Shown here piece after piece: positions 11,393 to 25,200 of a stretch of 64,000 bases of DNA. Both the position numbers and the translations under genes were made by a program. The DNA lies in NCBI GenBank assembly GCA_013396655.1, contig WBMV01000085.1, positions 1,187,788-1,251,787 of the forward strand. Direction: 5' to 3'. The notes under the pieces are model-generated. The model was not told the origin of the DNA, did no database searches, and worked only from the letters and a program-made list of their open reading frames with translations. The first letter of the stretch is position 1. Every line of letters begins with the position of its first letter. Source of the stretch: Campylorhamphus procurvoides (taxonomy: Eukaryota > Chordata > Aves > Passeriformes > Dendrocolaptidae).

Positions 11393-14300
11393 AGTTTACA
11401 TAGCTCAGGGTTGAACGCCTTTGAAAATGTCACCTACATAGAGCCTAAAATTACTATCAGAGAGACTTAGGGAATTACATCAACAGCTTTTCACTAAACA
11501 GTAACTGTGTATTGTATTTCTACCACAGTCAAATAACAAATGCAAGAGCTATTTCCTTTGTTATCCTTCATGTGAGATACATTGCAAACATAATGCTGAG
11601 TGGATGTGTGAAACAAATCAAGTTGCTCCCTACAGAGCAGTCATTTAAGTGTTCATTTATATAATCTTGGTAAGAAGTGCACCCCATATCCTTGCAGTGC
11701 TGAATTAAACTGATTTCTTTTGTCTGTTTATCTTGCTGGTTTTAGGTTTGAGCTTTTTCACATCACAGTGATGGATGTCTTTTGGCAAGATACACCCTAC
11801 AGTGAAATAGCACTGACCTACATATATGTCAGCAATAGCATAAGAAGGATATATACAAAGGATATCAGAAGTTAATTTCCTCCAAATTTTGTTTAAAGAG
11901 TTATTTGAAAATGTGTGATACACGGTTGGTAAAGGCTTACCTGTATAGTAAATGTTTCTTTAGTCAGTTCTGGTCTGTTTTAGTAGCCTATGAGTCTGTC
12001 AGCTCTTATTAACATCAGCACTACAGGTTTGTATGTTTTAGTTTTGAAGCTTTACAATTCTCAGGGCAAACAGACCTTTGACATTTCTTTCTAGAGAATG
12101 GACTATAACTAAATAAGATGGGCAGTAATTTTTAATGCAAAATACCTTTTGGCTAATATGTTAACAAGCACACCATGCAGTCTTAGAACAGAGAGACAGA
12201 AGATACTTGTATCCATAGCAGCTATTCTCTAGTAACCAGTCTCTATTTCTCCTCACTGTCTGCGGTAAGGAAACTATAAAATGGTCTGCTCAGAAGGGAG
12301 GAAAGAAACTAGTATTCGAATTGCTGTTTTTGTTAATAAGAAAGGGGAGTGATTAATCATTAAAGAATAAAATATATCTTGTGGGAAGAATTTTACTGTC
12401 AGTAAGAGCAACAAAAAAGGTACCTATACAAATAACAACTCCATGTTAAATTGTGTTGGGAATTATGGCATTTGGAATAAAAACCCCAAGACTGAATTCC
12501 TAACAGTTTTCAAGCCTGTTAACATGTTTCAGTTTTCTAACTCCTATGTAAGTGTACAAAGAACAAATTCTACCACCTCTGCAATCAAACCCTTGAACAT
12601 TCTTAGCGATATTTATTCTTGGTTTAAAAGAGTGATTTTTAGAAGTTATTGGGGCTCCAGTCCTGACTTCCACTGCTGCTCATGTGTTCTGAACTAAAGA
12701 CCACCCTCGTCTAATTCTACTTTTACACTCAGGACTGTCATTTCCTGAGTACTGACATCTGAAACACTGGGCAAGCCACAGGGTTTAAAGCAGGTACTAA
12801 TTTGGCAGGTATTCTTCCTTTCCTAGAAATCATTGGCTTTGGTATCTCCAAAGCATGGGAAGACATCAGGGATATCTCTTCACTGTACTGAGCTGGTATA
12901 TGGTTAAGAGATGAGTTTCAGTTCTAGCAGTCTGGGAACTGGTTGTGTCACCTACCTGAAAAGACAGAGTAGTGTCTGTAAGTTTACAGTGGAACAGACA
13001 TATCATAGCTGTAATATTCTCTGGAAAAGCACTTCAAAGAGCTAATTCCTGGAAGAAGAGCACAAAGTCACAGGCGATAAATCCAACTAATGTTTATAAA
13101 ATATGTAGAGTTTTGAAGCTGCTGAATAAAATATGTTCGTAGAAAATCAAACACAAAGAAGACCCTTTGTTCTTGGCCTTAGGGTTGCTTGGCAGTCCAA
13201 ATGAAATGTGAGGTGAGGGACACTCCCACTGTACCAAGGGTAGGAGGTAAACAGGTCATTAGTGGAGGAATGGGATGTCCAGAGTCATGTCCAGGCTATG
13301 GAGCAAGGAGAAGATAAAGGAAGGAATATTTGGGTTATTTTCAGAGGCCCATCGCATTTCTCACTGATCCTGAGTAATTCCTTATGCACCAGATCCTTTC
13401 TGATGATGTAGATGTGGCTAAGGATTTTCCATTAATTAAAGTCCAGTGCTGAGTTGGGTCTAGCTGAGGTCTGAGAGATCATTCTCTGTCCGTGTACAAT
13501 TTCAAACTGAGACATGGCAAGCTCAAAAGGACTGGAAGACCACCAGAAGGTGCTGCCCAATGAACCAAGGCTTACTATAGACAAGAGGAATGCTAAACCA
13601 GTTTTTTCTCCATTTTGGCCAAAATAGTTCTATATTGGATATATGGGACCAATAAGTGTAAGATGCTGGCCAGGGCGAGGCTTTGCATTGCAGTCTCTCA
13701 TAGGGATCCTCTTTCTGAAGTTCTTTTTATCTGTTGCTGACCCTGAGAATGTCAGAAAGTGGCCGGGTTTTGAAATCACTCTTTCACCATGTTCTTTATT
13801 TAGTTGGTTGGTCTTTAGCTGTGAAAAGCATTATGCTTCTTACTAAACTGAAAATAAAGATCTAGTTTGGTCACTACCAGGCAAGTCAAGTCTCCTGGTG
13901 AGAAGCTGAGGCAACTCTGTTGACCAAACAATTTAGCAAGGAGTCTGATACTGACTTTGGAGAAATACAAATATGTTATCAGATGCCAATGGATGACTGG
14001 GAACCCAGAGGAAAAATGCATCCTTCCAGATACATCAGTACCACTGATGCCAGGAAGACCCTTCAGAGAAGACAGCAGCTAAGATGTACTAAATTACAGA
14101 AAAAAATCTGTTGAAATCTGAAACTTTGATGACTACATTGCAGTGGACTCCAGACTTCATCACTCCAATCCCTGTCACCTCTTTTTCCCAGAAAAGTCAA
14201 GTTACATGCACTTCCTGAGTCAGGACACTCCACACTTAGCAAGGATGTTGCAGCACATACCCAATAATGATGGGATAAAGTCTGCTATCAATTAAGACCA

Positions 14301-14914
14301 TGCAAATTTCTGTGCATACCTCAAATATCACTTCCATAATCACTACAGAAATATCAGCCTTTAAGATGCTGATACAGAATGCTGTTCTACTTTCATTTAT
14401 ATATATGTATGCTGTATATCCATAACACACACATATACACTACCCTTAACAACAGAAAAACACTCTGTGTGCAACAGATGTTTTTTTACTTATTTTTTGT
14501 TTAGCAAAATTGCTGTTTAAGTAAATAGTAAAGCTATAATTTCTTCAAGATAAAAAAATTGCACTATATTGTCTATAAATTAATGGAAATATTAATAAAA
14601 TAATAAAGCCTTGTTAATGTCAGAAAAATAACTGAACATAATAATCAGTTGTAATTAAATGAAGGGTCACACAGGAGATTTTGTCTTGGAAATAATTTTT
14701 TACATGGAAAACAGAATAAGTCAAGAAAACAAAAGAAAGAGAAACTGTACACAGCTCACAATTCAAGAATATTTTTGCCAGTAATCAGTGATAAATGTTT
14801 TTTCAGAGGTATCTCTCTCTGCAGGAGGGAAAAAAACATCTAATGAAATTCATGCTGCTGTACAGAAAATTAATGAGTGGAATCACTGAGTAGAGAACAC
14901 ATGTAAAAATGAAC

Positions 14915-14932
14915 CAGATACAGATACAGATA
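14915..14932. repeat. (CAGATA)3 simple repeat
   Basis: Three perfect CAGATA hexamers in tandem. Confidence 0.9.
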
Positions 14933-17900
14933 CATCAACATCATGATATTTGCATTAGCACATGGATACAAAAAAAGAAAAATAATTTCTCAGTGGTATC
15001 CACACTGAACTTAAAAAAAAACACAGAGAGATTATTAGAAAATCTGTTCTAGTTCTACAGAGTTCTGTCTCATCATTTTTTAATTTTAATTTTAGTGATT
15101 TTGTAAATAGATCATAGAATCGAGGAATGACGAATCTTCTGTGAGACTTCAAGAAATTAACTGACTTGCAAACTCTGTCCTCGAGGATCAGCTAAATCTA
15201 AACCATGAGTTGAGCAATTTTGTGGAGTGAAGACTGAAGGACCTCTCCTGATAAACCTTGATAAGTGATTTCTGAAATGTAAAGCCTCATCTATATTAAA
15301 AAACTTCCATTAACAGAAATTCACAGAATCACTGGACAACAAGCTTAGCAGCCCATTTCTTTTTATTCTGAAACATTCAATAATTTTCAGGAGAATGGTC
15401 CCCTGATAAAGTATTTTCTGCTTTAATAGACATAGCAGGTTACACTCAGAGTGAATGTATGCCATTAAGTTCTATTTAGGGATCCAGTATACAGTTTATT
15501 TATATTTCAGTCTGAATTTTTTTAGAAACACCATAAGGCAACTGCAATAGAAGAGATGGAAATCCTTTCTGAAATCCTGTCGTATTGTTATCCCAGAATA
15601 TTTCCCAGGACATTATAGCTCTACTCACTTTCAAAAATCTCCATAGAGGAGGGAAAAAAGAAACAAATTATATCATCCTAAGTTTCTCACTGCTTAATTA
15701 CTGTCAGTAACATTTACATGGCAATACTTTTCATATATTTCAGTTTCCTTAACACAGGACTGTTTGAGAGAATCACTTAAATAATCTTTATATCATTGTC
15801 ACCATTCAGAGAGAAAGCATTTAAAGTGTCATCACATTGCTTATCCCATAAATAAAGGACTCAAATCCTGAGTACAACTTTATGAGGGCCAAGCAGCATT
15901 TTGCAGTTATTAACTCTTCTGACAATGAAATATGAAAAGGGACAGCCCTGTTACAGTCAGAGATGGGGTCATCTTTTATAGGAATATGAACTGTATCACT
16001 GCCATAGCTTGACTGTTCAGTCATTTGAACTAAACTAGTCAGTGCCTTCTCAACGACTGTACCCTCTTTGTTGTATTTTACAGCCTTCTCTTGGCTGTAA
16101 CAAACATACCATATATCTTTTACAGAAGGAACACTGTGCTTCCCATGCAGTTTTCCAGAGTCCACAGCTCTGTAGCCAGGAGCTGAGAACACATTTTGTC
16201 TTTTTGCTCACTCCTCTTTGTGTGAGGATTTCCCTTCAGAGCTGGGGTTCCTGCAGGCAGTACTGCCAACTCACCCACTGGCTTCTCCTCTCCACTGAAG
16301 ACACTCTGTACATTTGCTGTCCCTTGCTCCTTACAATTGCATTTCACACTGATTATCACATCAGTGGATTAATCTGTGTAAAATTGCTCCACCAGGCAGC
16401 TTTTAGTACCATTTCAAGTAATATTAAATACCAATTTCTATATTGTGCTCCTCCTTTGTTTATCTGTCACATACTTTTTAAAAGAGGCACTAAAAGAAAT
16501 AACATTCATTTGACAACTTCCAACATTTGTCATGGCTGATGGTAGGGGGCAAAGAGACATTTACATTTCTGTGTTTTGGCTGCTGTAGAGAGCACAGAGA
16601 CACATCTGCATTGCTGGTGAGAGCTGAGCTCCTTTCAGCTGGCTCTGTCTGCAGCCTGTGCTGCTGCTCCCTGAGACACAGGGCATGGGCCACACTCAGG
16701 GTCATTCTCTGGGATTGGGGTAAACTCTGAGTGCAAAAGCCCAAGCCCAACCTGACAAACCTGGCAGACACAACAGTGTCCTGACTGCCCTGGGACTCCA
16801 ACTAAATCTGAGCCTGAGTGCCTTTGCAGGCTGATGATGTGAATGTTAAAGGAGATTGGGCTTTAGAGCAGGTCTGGACACGTTTAACCAGCGGTGTATG
16901 TATATGGGAGAGGAAGAGGAGAGAGTCTGGTCTGAGTAAGTTTGAATGTAATCTCAACAAGATAGATGTAGTTTGGAATGAGAAAGCACTAAAGAACATT
17001 TTTTTCAGAGGTGGAGCTATACTCGTTTCCCTCAGAAGTTTGAAATTTTGTTTGCCTCTCAGCTACCAAGGTGATAACTACTTGGGCTGGCTACCAGAAG
17101 TGCAGCACCACTTGTTTTTAGGCAGTGCCCTTTCTCAGGAAAGCAGCTGCATCCACGCCAACAGCACACTCCAGTGTCATTAAGGACAAGGCTCAGCAAG
17201 AAATGACTGTTCTGCCTAGTAGCAAAGCTTCCACTTCCTTTGTTATCCAGACAACTTCATTCCACTGTGGCCAAGGACTGTGTGTTCAGCCATGGACACA
17301 CAGTGCAGGCCTGCAGGAAGGGGAAGATGCATAACTTTTGCTCTGAGCCAGGACAGTGTCTCGCACACTTTAAAACAAGCACTTCCTATTTCATGACTTG
17401 GGCCAATTCCACAGCTGGATATGGCTTCTGTCCCATTGCACATAAGCCTTCTTTGCATATTTCAAAGTCTTAGTCCTAGAACAGAACTTCTATACTTAAA
17501 GGGAAATGAAAATTTCCTTCACACATTTAGCCATCTCAAGCTAAATATATTTTTCTTTTCCAGGCAGATGGAGAGAATAAGTGCTAGCACAGAAAGGGAA
17601 GGATATACCTCCTGTTCCAGGTACAAATTCTAATAATTGAAGAAGTTCTGTCCTCATCTTCAACAGCAATCAGTCTTTGGGAGGACATAAGTACTTGATT
17701 TTTCTTGTTGCTCTGTTAGACCAGGTGCCACTTCAGCCCCTAGCTGGGGTATGTGTAACCCTTCCCTTCTTCACAGTGAAGCCAGCAAGGATGTGAGCCT
17801 GATCACCCAGTGGGAGACATGCAGATACCAAATTGCAGACATGATGCATTTCAATCTGTCTCTGCAAGGCTACAAACTCTGAAAGATTTAGGGCAGAAAA

Positions 17901-20900
17901 TAAATCAGGATTAAATGGTAGTCGGCATAACAGAAAAACTGGTCCTTTTTACCTCTGCAGCAGCCAAATAGCACTACCCAAACTGATGCCATGAAAGTTT
18001 CTTGTTGGATGGGAACAGTGAAAAAGCAGAGTAAAAACAGGACAACTATTTTATGGAACATCTTTTAAATATTCTGAGGAATATTTTACTGACTCATTTT
18101 CACATTTAACCTTTCTGTGGTCTATATCTATCCTAACCATAGTTTCTTCTGTGCCGTTTCAGCTCTTAACTTCTGCCTGAACTGGTATGTCTGCAGGCAG
18201 TGATGTACACCTTAATCACTCTAACTTTCCTTTTCCTTTATTTCCCATTGTGTATTACTTGAATAGCTCTCCTTAAAGTGTACTTCCACTATTATTACTA
18301 CAGACAATTTAAAAGGAGTTATATAAATAGTCACCATATGTTGCCTATAAATTGCTGTTCTAATAAATTGAAGTACAGACTGTTTATGAGGTATGAGATC
18401 CTATTTTTATAAATAACTATAAAAAATATTCAAAGGTCAGCTTGGCAAAAATGTCTTGATGGAAATCACTGAACAGAAATAAATCAAACAAAGCAAGTTA
18501 AGATAAAACTGTAAATTGCAGTTCGGCAGATAAAAATAACCATCCAGAGCTGTAGTATAAATGCCAATGGTAGAACAAAGTAGGAGGGGCAGAAACTGAG
18601 CCAGGTTCATAAGAAAGTGTTGCTGCTGATGCTACCTATTAAAAATAGATGTAAGAAACCTTGACAAAGGTATTTTTAAAATGGCCAGACACAAAACAAT
18701 AGTATAGAAAATATTTTTCATTTCAAAAGTTGTTATTGCACAATTGAATTATAAAATAATGAAAAGAAAAAGTCCTAAGGAAAGGTATTGCAGGACACAT
18801 ATGAGTTATGAGGTCATGTTCTTAACTAAAACATGAGAATTCCAGAAAATATGCAAACTCATACAACAAAATTTAAGCTAGCCCTCCTTTCCCTTTGCTG
18901 TAACAAGAATTGAATTCCTAAGAGGAAAAGTTACGGAATTTGTACACTCCACTGTTTTGTATTTCTCTGCTTGACCTTCATGCATTATCATCTGGGGTGT
19001 CCTGTGATCACCAGAAACTGAGCTCCTACTGCTTGGCACTCCATCTGTCTCCACAGAGCTGCTGAGCCACCACGTGCTTTTTACTTACCTTAACTGTGGA
19101 GTGAAATGACTTAGCTTAAACCACCTGACTTGTGTCAGCACTTTTGGGACAGTCTCAAGGTCAGTAAACAATCAAATACAGAAGCTGGAATCCGCTTTCC
19201 TGCTTGCAGCTGAGGATGTAATGCCAATGGTTCTGCTGCAAGGACTGCCCACGTGCTCAACCTTTATGTCTTCTCATGCTTGTTTGACAAGAAACAGATG
19301 CTCAGACTATTGTTTGTACGTGAGCTCCTTTGTTTTTAACCCTACAGCCCATCTGTGAGAGTTGGACAGTATTCTCTTGGGAACAGTCCACACAAACTGC
19401 CACCGTGGCTACCAACAGTAAGATAAAGAGAAGAAGCTTATCAGCAGACTTTCGTATGGGAAAAATTATACGGAGTACACTGGTCTGGTCTGTCATGCTG
19501 AAGCACAACCAGTTTTGCACCAAGACTCTGGGCTCCTCACTGTCCATGCAAAGCATATACTGGGTCATGTTCAGGCTCCTCTCTGGCACAGACAGCTCGA
19601 GGCAGCGAAATGTAGCTGGAACTGGAGGTTGGACCTTCCAGAGATCTCTCCTCTACATGTCAGATGGGTATGACCGGTGATCAATGCACAAGCACAGTTA
19701 TGTTCTCTCCAGTGGAGAAAAGGACCAAAATCACCTGTAAGAGACTCAGAGATCTGGCAGAGATTTGCTTCTTACATAATGAACAACATTCATCAGGCAC
19801 TGCAGCACATTTCAAGTGAGTGCTGAAATCTATCCTTAGCCAATAGAATCTGAGTTTACCAAGGCTTTGGTGAATCTGTACCTAAAGTAATGCCAAAGGG
19901 ACCCAACTTGGCTCTGAAGTCTCAGAAGGAGCTGGAGAAAAACATGTTCTCCTTTGTTTCTACCCAAACCAATTTTTGTGCACCCTAATGCCCTGCACTT
20001 TAAAAAAGCAATTGAAGTGTTGCACAGAGCAACCCAGCCAGACATTGTTTGTGAAAAATAAACACTAATGTGCAGACGTTCAGGATTTAGCTACATCTCA
20101 AACTGTATCAATGATCAGTGATGCTACAAGCCATGAAAAAGCCCACCTGAAATAGTGTGTGCGCAAACTGTCCACAGAACAAACAGAGATTAGCTTCACT
20201 CCCTGACTCTGAAGTGAGCTCATCCTTAACAGCCCATGTTGAGCTTTTCCAGTCTTTCTCTCTCCTGCAAAATCACCCGTCTCCAAAGGGATCTCATGGG
20301 ATTAAGAGCTTTGCTGGTGTATCTGGGCTATTCTGCTCTGCCACAGGAGCATTCTGCATTGCGTGCCAGCTCTGGGCTCCTGGAGTCAGTGGGCTGGAGG
20401 AAGACAACGTACAGAAGTTCAAACAACAGCAAGAAGCAGGGGCACCACACTGTGCTCTTAACAGCAAGTGTCAAAAGACATTAAAAGGATACTTCATTAC
20501 AGCTTTACTATGGGATGGTGAAAGGCCATGAACTGAAAATGAGAGGGCTGGCCTATGTGTTATTCTTCGCAGAGGGAGGAATTTCAGCACTCAGCAGTGT
20601 ATCATGCAGCAGCTCTGTGTGATAGGAGGGTGCAGCACTATCATGACCAAGAGGGATGTGATGACATGAGCAAAATAATTGCATTTATGACTTCAGTCTA
20701 TCAGCAAGTGCTGTTCCAAGAGGTTAGCAAGTGGCACACTCTCTGGCAGCAAATCATGTACATGCAGGCAGAGGTTACTCACTCCACTTAGCCCCACTTC
20801 CCCAGAGGAAAAAACATTCCTGAGTTTCAATGAGCCTGAATTTGGAATTAGCCAAGATGACCACGGTGTGGGTGTGAGAAGTGAGGTTAGCTGAGTTTAG

Positions 20901-22179
20901 TAACCACACTCTAAAAGTGACCTCCTTTCCTGTGCTCAGCTCTAGAGTTGCTCCCCCACGACCAGTCACCAAGTCAGACCCAGCCTCTCATCACCCTTGG
21001 GCAGAAGTTTCACAGAAACGAACCAAATCATGACCTCACTGATGGACATCTCACACAGGATGCTGATGGAAATACCTAGAATTTACTTCCCATGGTATGT
21101 GTGGGTTTCAGAGGTCTCCCCAACACTACTTACCATCACCTGTTTTGTTGCATTTTGTAGGAAAACTGGGGGGAAAAATCCTTCTTCTTTGACTGTCTCT
21201 CAGAAATCTTGTGCCCAAATTGGTCTGACTCTGGGGTGGCACCTACTTGCTGGGAGTTTTGTGAAAAAGAGTGCACATTAACCTCAGTGCAGCAGCCATA
21301 CACTACAGGTCCTAACCTGTCCTAACCTATAGTTTCTCTCCATGTTGATGTTCACTTAGTGAGACTATTATCAGCTCCATTTTCCAGCCCATTCAAAGCT
21401 GTTAAATAGCCTTCTGGCAATTTAGGGACACATCCTCATTCTTCTTTGTGTTATCTTGACCTTTTGGTTTCCATGACAGTATTGAAAAATGAAATACATG
21501 TAATTTGTCATTAAAAGTTTGTCCATACTAACTAGATTTTCACAGGTGAAAACCCTGGCCCTGGAGGGGAGGCTTTGGTGTCACTCATTGGAGGCAGAAG
21601 GCAAGAGAGGCTTTGACACTCAGCATGGAGATGTGAGGGGACAGTTTGTCCTTTCTTAAAAGAGCTGTGGAAGGTCTCTCCTCCCTCTCTGGCTTCACTT
21701 AATAGGATCAGCCTTTGTCTGCTGTGAAGGCCTTTCCTGCAGTGCTTTGTTCCACCTGACAGTGGAGCTGCTCTGAGTGTCACGGTACCACCCTCGAGCA
21801 AGTGACACAAGCCAAGGAAATTGTATTATGCTCCCCTGATTGCTCACCCCAAAATGAGCTTTTTACCTCTCAAATCCAACAGAAACACCACACGCTTTGC
21901 AAGGACCATAAGTGAAAAAGAACTTTTTTAGGCAATCCAAGCATAACTGCTGCTGACATTCACCTTCCAGACCCATCTGGAAATCTGCATGGAGCTGTAA
22001 ATAATGCCTTTGCTGCTGGAAAGAGTCAGCCACAATATCCAGTAGCCTGGAAGGAGTCCAGAACCCTCATCTGGGACTCAGAGGAACTGAAACAAGGCAG
22101 CCCTCCAACTTGCACCTCGTAGTGTTTGCATGAACACATTTATTTTTAGAAACAGACCTAAAGAGATGTTCTCATTATT

Positions 22180-22230
22180 AAAAATAAAAAATAAAATAAA
22201 TTTAAATTAAAATAAAATAAAATAAAATAT
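22180..22230. repeat. (AAAAT)n A-rich repeat
   Basis: AAAAT/AAAATA units interrupted by TTTAAATT, followed about 20 bases later by a 12-base A run. Could be the tail of a degraded retroposon, but no body was recognised. Confidence 0.85.
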
Positions 22231-25200
22231 AGCCAGAGCATTTCAATTTAAAAAAAAAAAACATTTGAAATAGAACTTCCCAAACCACTAAAATTCTCCT
22301 CCAAAATCCTGACTGCCCCCTTTTTGTTCTATCTTAGGCAGCAGACAGAGTTTGTTCTATTTGGAGGAGCAGAGCATTACAAAGCATGTGCATTATAAAG
22401 TGAACAGTAATTTTTAACTTATAAAAATATCAGTAACATGTATTTTAGAATATTGCTATTTATTTAATATTATTACCACTTATTCAAGCATTTTTTCCCC
22501 TTATTCATAGTGATAGCTTTAGAGGCAGCCCATATAATAGGCACTGATCTCTGGGATTTGGTTCACTTAGGCATACAACCTCTCCCTGTGGTTCTGGTGG
22601 TTGAAGTCCTGTACCCCTCAGCCTTTGACATGCAAGTACAATAGGCTGGTGAAAGGGTGATAGGGGTAAGGCAAATCTCAAAATCCAACTCTCCAAAGGG
22701 GTAACCACTAGTGTTTTACTGATGTCAATGGACACCACAATCCCTGCAATTCCTTCTCTTAGCAAACCTGCACCTCTAAACTCCTTGTTTTTAATGCCAG
22801 ACAGATTCCACTGGGAAACAGGTACAGCCAAGATATGACACAACCGCATTTTGCACTCAAAAGCAAGTTTCACTGAAAGCTTTGAAAGCGCAACTTGAAA
22901 AGAAACCAGAAGGAGTGAGTTGTACAGGTCCAGAAGAAAATACTGTTAAATGACTGTTGGCAGCTTGACAGGTCTGCACACCTCTTGTGATCTTCTGAGC
23001 ACCAGTGGCACTTTTCAAAGGGACAAAATTCATTGAAATGCTTTTGGAATTCCTACCTGCCTTCACCTGCCCACCTCTGCTGCCTAGCCGTGCTCAAGAA
23101 AAATCCTTTTTTCTGTCTCTCACCAATTTATCACAATTTTTTTGCAGTCTCAAGGTCATTAAATGAAAGATAGTTGTCTTAAATATTGCATTACAAACAT
23201 GTTCTGCTGGCTCTGTTGTCAGTGGCTGCTCCAGAGCTGCATTCAGCTCTCGTTCTTGCTAAAAATGAAATAGATGGCAGCAATCCAAGCGCAGTCACTG
23301 CGGGAGGCAGCACAGGAGGATGGCTCCTGTGCCAGCAGGCATCCTGCTGACCCCTCCACCCCCTCGAAACACCTCCATGCTCGAGCATTTGAAAAGCACA
23401 TAATAAACACTAATGAGTACTGTCAACCAGCTTCCTTCCTCCTCAAGTCAGATTGTACAGTATTAAAAATATTTTGAGGTAATTTCATCATAACAACACA
23501 TTTAATTTCTTCAGGCATTTTGGAGTGTGGGTTTCAGCACAATTAATTGCTCTCCATTATTCAAGTTATTCATGATTGTGACACAATTTTTGGAGATAAG
23601 GCATTCTTGATCGCTGTTTATTAGGTAGGCAAGTGCAAAGAAAGTGCAGCTGTCATCAGAAGAAGAGAAGCACAAAGACTGCCCGTCTGGGAGTGCACAT
23701 GAAGCGACACACACGTATGAAATCAGATTGGGAAACAGCTCCTCTCCACCTGCCTGTGCTGCTCTCCCTCCATGCTCCACCCGCAGAGCCTGGGACCAGG
23801 AGAACACCCATCCAAGGGGAGTTTTCCTGCATGCAACTCTTCTCCTGTGTGTTCTCTGATGGTTCAACTAGTTCTGGCCCCAGGAGCTAAAGACAGGTTT
23901 GCTGTGAGAGCAGATAAGGGATAAAAGCACTCTTTAACAATCTTGCAGTCGAAAGCAGGTCAGGAGCACCAGGGTAAGCCAGGCCCAGTGTGTGGGAATA
24001 TTGGCCAATTCTTTACCAAACTCTCCCTGCTGACCCTGAGATGTGGCAGGGCAGCACTGCTCTTCCAGCTTGCTCTGAGCTGCCTCCATAGTCCCCTCTT
24101 GTGTCCTTTCCTGGCCCTCCCTCGGCACAGTCTGCCCCTTACACAGCAATAGCTGAGCATGAGAAGTGCCCCCCACCCACAAGGACACACACACTGCAGT
24201 GTGCACTTTTCCCACAACTCCAGCTTTCCCCACACTGCACACTTACACCCTTCCAGGAACCTTAATAGTTGGGACATACAAGCACAAACTATCTTTATGA
24301 AGGATCATTGATTAGGCTTTCTTTACTCTTGATGGCTCAAGAAACTAAATGGGTCCAACCATATAGCCATGTGCCAGTTTTGATTTTAATTTATTTAATG
24401 CCTGTCAGGACTCAGGTTTTCTTGTGAAATCTCATGTCCCCCACAACTGACCTTGTTCCTTATGTTTTTTATTGAAATATTTATCTCCATCAGCTCACAA
24501 AGTATTCTTTGACTGCTCCTATCTCCAGTAAGTGTCCATCTCCTGATCAAGACTGTGCATTTGCTCTTTGGTTATGTTTTTCCTCCTTTCTAATAGAAAG
24601 AAAGCTGAAGTCCAGGTTATCTCTTTGCCCAAATAAAACTGATCAAGGAAAATGAAATGAAAATCCCTTTGACTGTCTCTTGTCCCTGAAAATCCTGCAG
24701 GGATACAGGAGAAAGGATAGCAAGGGAATTGGGGTTAATACAAAAGGTATCTTCAGATGGGGCACTGCCCCCCAAAGCCTCATCCTTTCCATGGATGGAC
24801 ATGGTCCATCATCCCAGGATGCCCAGGTGGGTAATGTAGTACCAGTGGGTGCTTTTATGCATTCTGTGTGCCAAAAGGGCAGGAAGAGCTGCAGCACTGA
24901 CAAGACACTGGATTGTGGCACTTCTTCACCTTTTACAGCTGTCCCAATGCTTTTGATCTTCTATTAGCATTTCAATAAATGGAAATGATGAAAACACAGG
25001 CAGACTCACAGGTGTTAGGCAGGACTTTTTATAGAATGAGGTCTTAATGCTGATGATATCTGTGTGATATCCATAATGTATGCACCTCGTGAGGCTGTCG
25101 GACTGAGCTGGCAACACCCAGTCTTTGGCGTGAGGAACCTATTGCTTACTATTTCTATTTGAGCTTGAAGTATCCCAGCAGGAGCTTTCCTGTGGCAGAG

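Noticed and set aside
15109..15363. Fragments such as atcatagaatcgagg and tcacagaatcactgg resembling CR1 ends
   Set aside because: Only a dozen bases agree in each, and the following sequence does not match the CR1 consensus.
15821..16539. Frames of 123 and 165 codons near 16 kb
   Set aside because: No recognisable domain; the two strands overlap and the translations look random.
19302..19680. Overlapping frames of 95 and 116 codons on both strands
   Set aside because: No homology, no splice or codon pattern typical of coding, and mutual overlap on opposite strands.
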